Of a stretch of 7,451 bases of DNA, positions 5,276 through 7,451 are shown one piece after another. The DNA comes from Planctomycetaceae bacterium (GTDB lineage: Bacteria > Planctomycetota > Planctomycetia > Pirellulales > Thermoguttaceae). The DNA is taken from the NCBI GenBank assembly GCA_031283515.1, contig JAITBS010000049.1, positions 1-7,451 on the forward strand, read 5' to 3'. The notes below the pieces were generated by a model, which saw nothing but the letters and a program-made list of their open reading frames with translations, had not been told where the DNA came from and did no database searches. The stretch's first letter is position 1; the number at the start of each line of letters is the position of its first letter. The translations under genes were made by a program, and so were the position numbers.

Positions 5276-6967
5276 TCAGCAATCACGTCTGCCAAGAACA
5301 ATTAGGCTTTGATCATCCGATTGAGGTTCGCGCCCGGCAAAACTGTGAATGGCATTGATCAGGTTTTTGCCAAACTCAACCACTGATTCTGTATGGACCT
5401 TTTTCAGATAATTCAGAACACCTTCCGTTGTGAAATATTGACCTTGTGAATTCATTGCGTCCGTAATTCCATCACTAATAATCACTAACGTTTGACCATT
5501 CTGAATAACAAACGAACTCTCAGGATATTCCGTGTCGTCCATCACGCCCAACGGTAAACCAATCTTCGATTCACCAAGCATTGCAATCGTTCCATCCGAT
5601 GAAACAAGAATCGGCGGAACATGACCGGCATTGTGGAATACAATCTCATTGGTCGTCGGATTCAAAACCCCAAAGAAAAATGTAATAAAACGATTGTCCC
5701 AACGCGGTTCGCAAAAAACACGGTTCAATCGTTGAACCGTTCCTTCGAATGTTGTTTCGATAATCAATCCGCTTCGCACTTCCGCGGAGAGTTTCGCCAT
5801 CAACAGCGATGCCGCAACTCCCTTGCCGGAAACATCGCCCAACGCAAAAACCAACCGCCCATCCGGTAACATAATATAATCGTAATAGTCTCCGCCAAGA
5901 TATTTGGCAGGCCGATAAAAATCGTAAAATCCATAGTTGGGAATTATCGGCGGTGCAAGCGGTAATAAACCACGTTGAACCGTATTGGCAATATTCATTT
6001 CTCGTTCCATGATCTTTTCCGACATTGCAATTTCATGGAGTTTCGCATTTTGATAAGACACCGCCACCTGATACGCCAACGATACCAACAAGTCAAGGTC
6101 TTCATAAGTAAATTTTCGTCCGGTAGATCGAGCATCCACTTGAATAACTCCCAAAACTTCCGATTGATCGTAATCCATAATCGGTGCCGCCATAATAGAG
6201 TAAATACTGTAATTGACAATACTTTCACTAGGCTCAAACCGTGAATCATTCGCAACATCATCCGAAAGAATCGCCGCTTTGGATTGAGCAACCTTTTCCA
6301 AAATCGAACGGCTAATACGAAAAGAATCTTGATTATGGGGGTCACGATGCTGGAATGCTTTGAGTTCCAACCGATTGGAATTACTGTCATTCAACAAAAT
6401 ATAAGCACAATCCGCTTGCAAAAAGATTTTGAGTAGGTTTTGAACAAGTTGCGGTAAAACTTGATCGACCGCCGCACCAAGATTGCGTCCTATATCGATC
6501 ATCGCCTGAAGTTTAACGGCGGCATTGGCAGAAGTAAGAACCGGACGTTTATCTGTTAATTTGATTTGTGATTTAACAGTGTAGGTATTGTCCACCTCTT
6601 CGTCGGAATCGGAAAGATAAGCCCGGCTTCGGTCTGAAATTGTTTGAGACGAATCCTGGTCACTAAAATTGGGATCGTCAAACGAAAAAATAAGTTCCAC
6701 ATTGCAAAAACGAAGCAAATCACCATCATGGAGACGTACTTTTCCAGTAACCTGTTTATCGTTGAGAAAAGTTCCGTTTCTGCTTTTCAAATCTTCAATG
6801 TAATAACCGTTTTTTTCTCGTATTAACAAGGCATGGTCCCGACTGACGCCGTTGTGGTCAAGACAGATCTCGCAATCGGCAAACCGTCCAATTCGGGCTG
6901 TATCGGTGTTGATTGGAAAAACCTTATGTCCAATCGTATTAGAATCACGAGTTTGCAAAGAAGCCAT
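5276..6967 (-). CDS. FHA-GAF-PP2C (SpoIIE/RsbU-type) serine/threonine phosphatase
   Basis: A 563-residue soluble signalling protein with three domains. An FHA domain (about 15-98) has RIGR (25-28), VSRDH (41-45) and SRNGTFLN (62-69), the residues that read phosphothreonine in a partner. An acidic, Ser-rich linker (99-130) follows. A GAF domain (about 155-308) contains ADCAYILLND and MAAPIM...VLGVIQVDA and probably senses a ligand or dimerises. A short helical stretch (309-333) leads into the phosphatase (about 334-560), which has GGDYYDY (Asp360), GDVSGKG (Asp378), HNAGHVPP, SDGITDA (Asp499) and DDQSL (Asp551/552), the metal-binding set of active PP2C enzymes. Such proteins usually dephosphorylate anti-sigma-factor antagonists or similar targets downstream of Ser/Thr kinases. 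All catalytic residues are present. ATG 6965-6967 starts right at the FHA domain; no Shine-Dalgarno, but a small hairpin lies 16 bases upstream. It is a single gene, divergent from the helicase gene; no kinase or anti-sigma partner is in the window. Confidence 0.93.
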   Translation of the reverse strand: MASLQTRDSNTIGHKVFPINTDTARIGRFADCEICLDHNGVSRDHALLIREKNGYYIEDLKSRNGTFLNDKQVTGKVRLHDGDLLRFCNVELIFSFDDPNFSDQDSSQTISDRSRAYLSDSDEEVDNTYTVKSQIKLTDKRPVLTSANAAVKLQAMIDIGRNLGAAVDQVLPQLVQNLLKIFLQADCAYILLNDSNSNRLELKAFQHRDPHNQDSFRISRSILEKVAQSKAAILSDDVANDSRFEPSESIVNYSIYSIMAAPIMDYDQSEVLGVIQVDARSTGRKFTYEDLDLLVSLAYQVAVSYQNAKLHEIAMSEKIMEREMNIANTVQRGLLPLAPPIIPNYGFYDFYRPAKYLGGDYYDYIMLPDGRLVFALGDVSGKGVAASLLMAKLSAEVRSGLIIETTFEGTVQRLNRVFCEPRWDNRFITFFFGVLNPTTNEIVFHNAGHVPPILVSSDGTIAMLGESKIGLPLGVMDDTEYPESSFVIQNGQTLVIISDGITDAMNSQGQYFTTEGVLNYLKKVHTESVVEFGKNLINAIHSFAGREPQSDDQSLIVLGRRDC

Positions 6968-6983
6968 GTGAATTTTTACGTTA

Positions 6984-7001
6984 ACCGCATTGTCTTGCGG
7001 T
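6984..7001 (-). repeat. Small hairpin in the 5' leader of the phosphatase gene
   Basis: ACCGCA (6984-6989) and TGCGGT (6996-7001) pair perfectly around a six-base loop, ending 16 bases before the phosphatase start codon in transcript direction. There is no T run, so it is not a terminator. It could affect ribosome access or be an operator. The same arms recur at 7230-7235 and 7247-7252. Confidence 0.5.
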
Positions 7002-7205
7002 GGGATTGAAAATCAATATAATATTGAACTTGAACTCATCACACTTTACTTTTGTTGCCTATTATTTTCGGTCAAAATGTAATAAGCAAACAATAGAATT
7101 ATTTAATTTTCTCAAATTTTACTAAAAAGTCAACCCTTAACGGTATTAGAAACTGTATTAAAAATTGGTAATTATATTTGCGGCATTTTTGTTTTTCGCT
7201 ATTCA

Positions 7206-7277
7206 ACCCGAAGAGGTGAGATTTTCATAACCGCAGATCATCGACTTGCGGTTAGGAAAACGATATTCCTTCGGGGT
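7206..7277 (+). repeat. Long imperfect hairpin upstream of the helicase gene
   Basis: Three nested stems stack. ACCCGAAG (7206-7213) pairs with CTTCGGGGT (7269-7277, one G bulged); TTTTC (7222-7226) with GAAAA (7256-7260); TAACCGCA (7228-7235) with TGCGGTTA (7247-7254) around an 11-base loop, with single mismatch and an internal loop between. No T run follows on either strand, so it is not a standard terminator. It may be a leader RNA structure of the helicase gene, a protein-binding site or a short palindromic repeat. It ends 67 bases before the first candidate start codon. Confidence 0.5.
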
Positions 7278-7344
7278 AAAGAATAAAAAATAATAATTCC
7301 GCTGAAATATTACCAAAATTGATACGGTTTACACTATTCATTCC

Positions 7345-7451
7345 TTGTTGACGCCACATGATATTCTTGGTCAGAACGGTTCGATTGCCCGCCGGCTTGA
7401 ACAGTATGAACTGCGTCAGGAGCAGCTTGACATGGCAGAAGCGGTTAATCG
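7345..7451 (+). CDS. N-terminal start of a probable DinG/XPD-type ATP-dependent DNA helicase (partial)
   Basis: The last 107 bases encode LLTPHDILGQNGSIARRL followed by EQYELRQEQLDMAEAVNR and run off the right edge. The pattern ILGxxGxIARRLxxYExRxxQLxMAxAV is what I expect just before the Walker A motif in DinG-like superfamily 2 helicases, which unwind DNA and R-loops. Walker A and everything after it lie outside the window. The start is uncertain. The frame is closed by TGA about 36 bases upstream of 7345, no ATG or GTG lies in between, and TTG 7345-7347 or 7348-7350 are the only standard starts before the conserved part. No Shine-Dalgarno is seen. The start could be non-canonical, or the upstream residues may not be translated. 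Family call is moderate because only about 35 residues are visible. Confidence 0.6.
   Translation, partial: MLTPHDILGQNGSIARRLEQYELRQEQLDMAEAVN

Larger units (their letters stand above)
6968..7344. other. Divergent intergenic region (377 bp) with two related hairpins
   Basis: It separates the minus-strand phosphatase gene from the plus-strand helicase gene and must hold both promoters. The middle (about 7010-7200) is AT-rich and without a visible ORF. A TTGACT box on the minus strand (7128-7133) could be a -35 element for the phosphatase gene, but I see no well-spaced -10. Two hairpins share the same stem and are listed separately. Confidence 0.6.

Noticed and set aside
5621..6826. Plus-strand and alternative minus-strand frames over the phosphatase gene
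   Set aside because: All are shadows of the FHA-GAF-PP2C coding frame, whose motifs run from end to end.
6644..6826. Small plus-strand ORF opposite the FHA domain
   Set aside because: It has no ribosome binding site or recognisable domain and lies wholly antisense to conserved FHA motifs.

Overview
The window reads like a chromosomal stretch from a member of the Planctomycetota, probably a lineage with fairly low GC. That is an inference from gene content. The RHS core around 1372-1600 has a wording I associate with planctomycete RHS proteins (GRFNRIDPFFGN, LHKYLYTHVDPVNG). The TIM-barrel isomerase and the FHA-GAF-SpoIIE phosphatase also suit that phylum. Most genes lack a clear Shine-Dalgarno sequence. 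No rRNA, tRNA, CRISPR array or recognisable transposase was found.

Layout. Positions 1-1855 (minus strand) form a polymorphic-toxin cassette. It holds the C-terminal end of an RHS protein fused to a NucA/NucB-type DNase tip, followed 46 bp downstream by an AT-rich gene that runs off the left edge and sits where an immunity gene should be. Directly upstream on the same strand is an intact xylose-isomerase-like TIM-barrel protein (1884-2894). Its reading frame stays open into a hydrophobic leader and, beyond a single in-frame stop, into a 31-codon small ORF (3003-3098). Positions 3171-3558 hold a decayed MNT-HEPN (type VII) toxin-antitoxin pair. The HEPN gene is broken by a perfect 17-bp tandem duplication and by loss of its 3' part. 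The MNT gene carries nine consecutive AAT codons and has lost its 3' half out of frame. Next is a MoxR-family AAA+ ATPase (3650-4783) with a Pro/Thr-rich tail and none of its usual DUF58/VWA partners downstream.

Positions 4784-5275 contain no conventional gene. They do contain a GC-richer block with nested complementary segments (4969-5135) and a plus-strand terminator-like hairpin (5217-5260), which together suggest an undescribed structured RNA or a repeat element. Positions 5276-6967 (minus) encode a 563-residue FHA-GAF-PP2C (SpoIIE/RsbU-type) phosphatase. The divergent intergenic region 6968-7344 carries two hairpins that share the stem ACCGCA/TGCGGT; the second is a roughly 72-nt multi-segment hairpin. 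At the right edge a plus-strand gene begins whose first residues resemble a DinG/XPD-type helicase.

The genes do not form one pathway. The window looks like stable housekeeping and signalling genes (isomerase, MoxR, FHA phosphatase, helicase) interrupted by accessory conflict modules: a displaced RHS toxin tip with its probable immunity gene, and the wreck of an MNT-HEPN pair. The items most worth following up are the uncharacterised immunity candidate, the structured element at 4969-5260 and the reconstructable MNT-HEPN decay.
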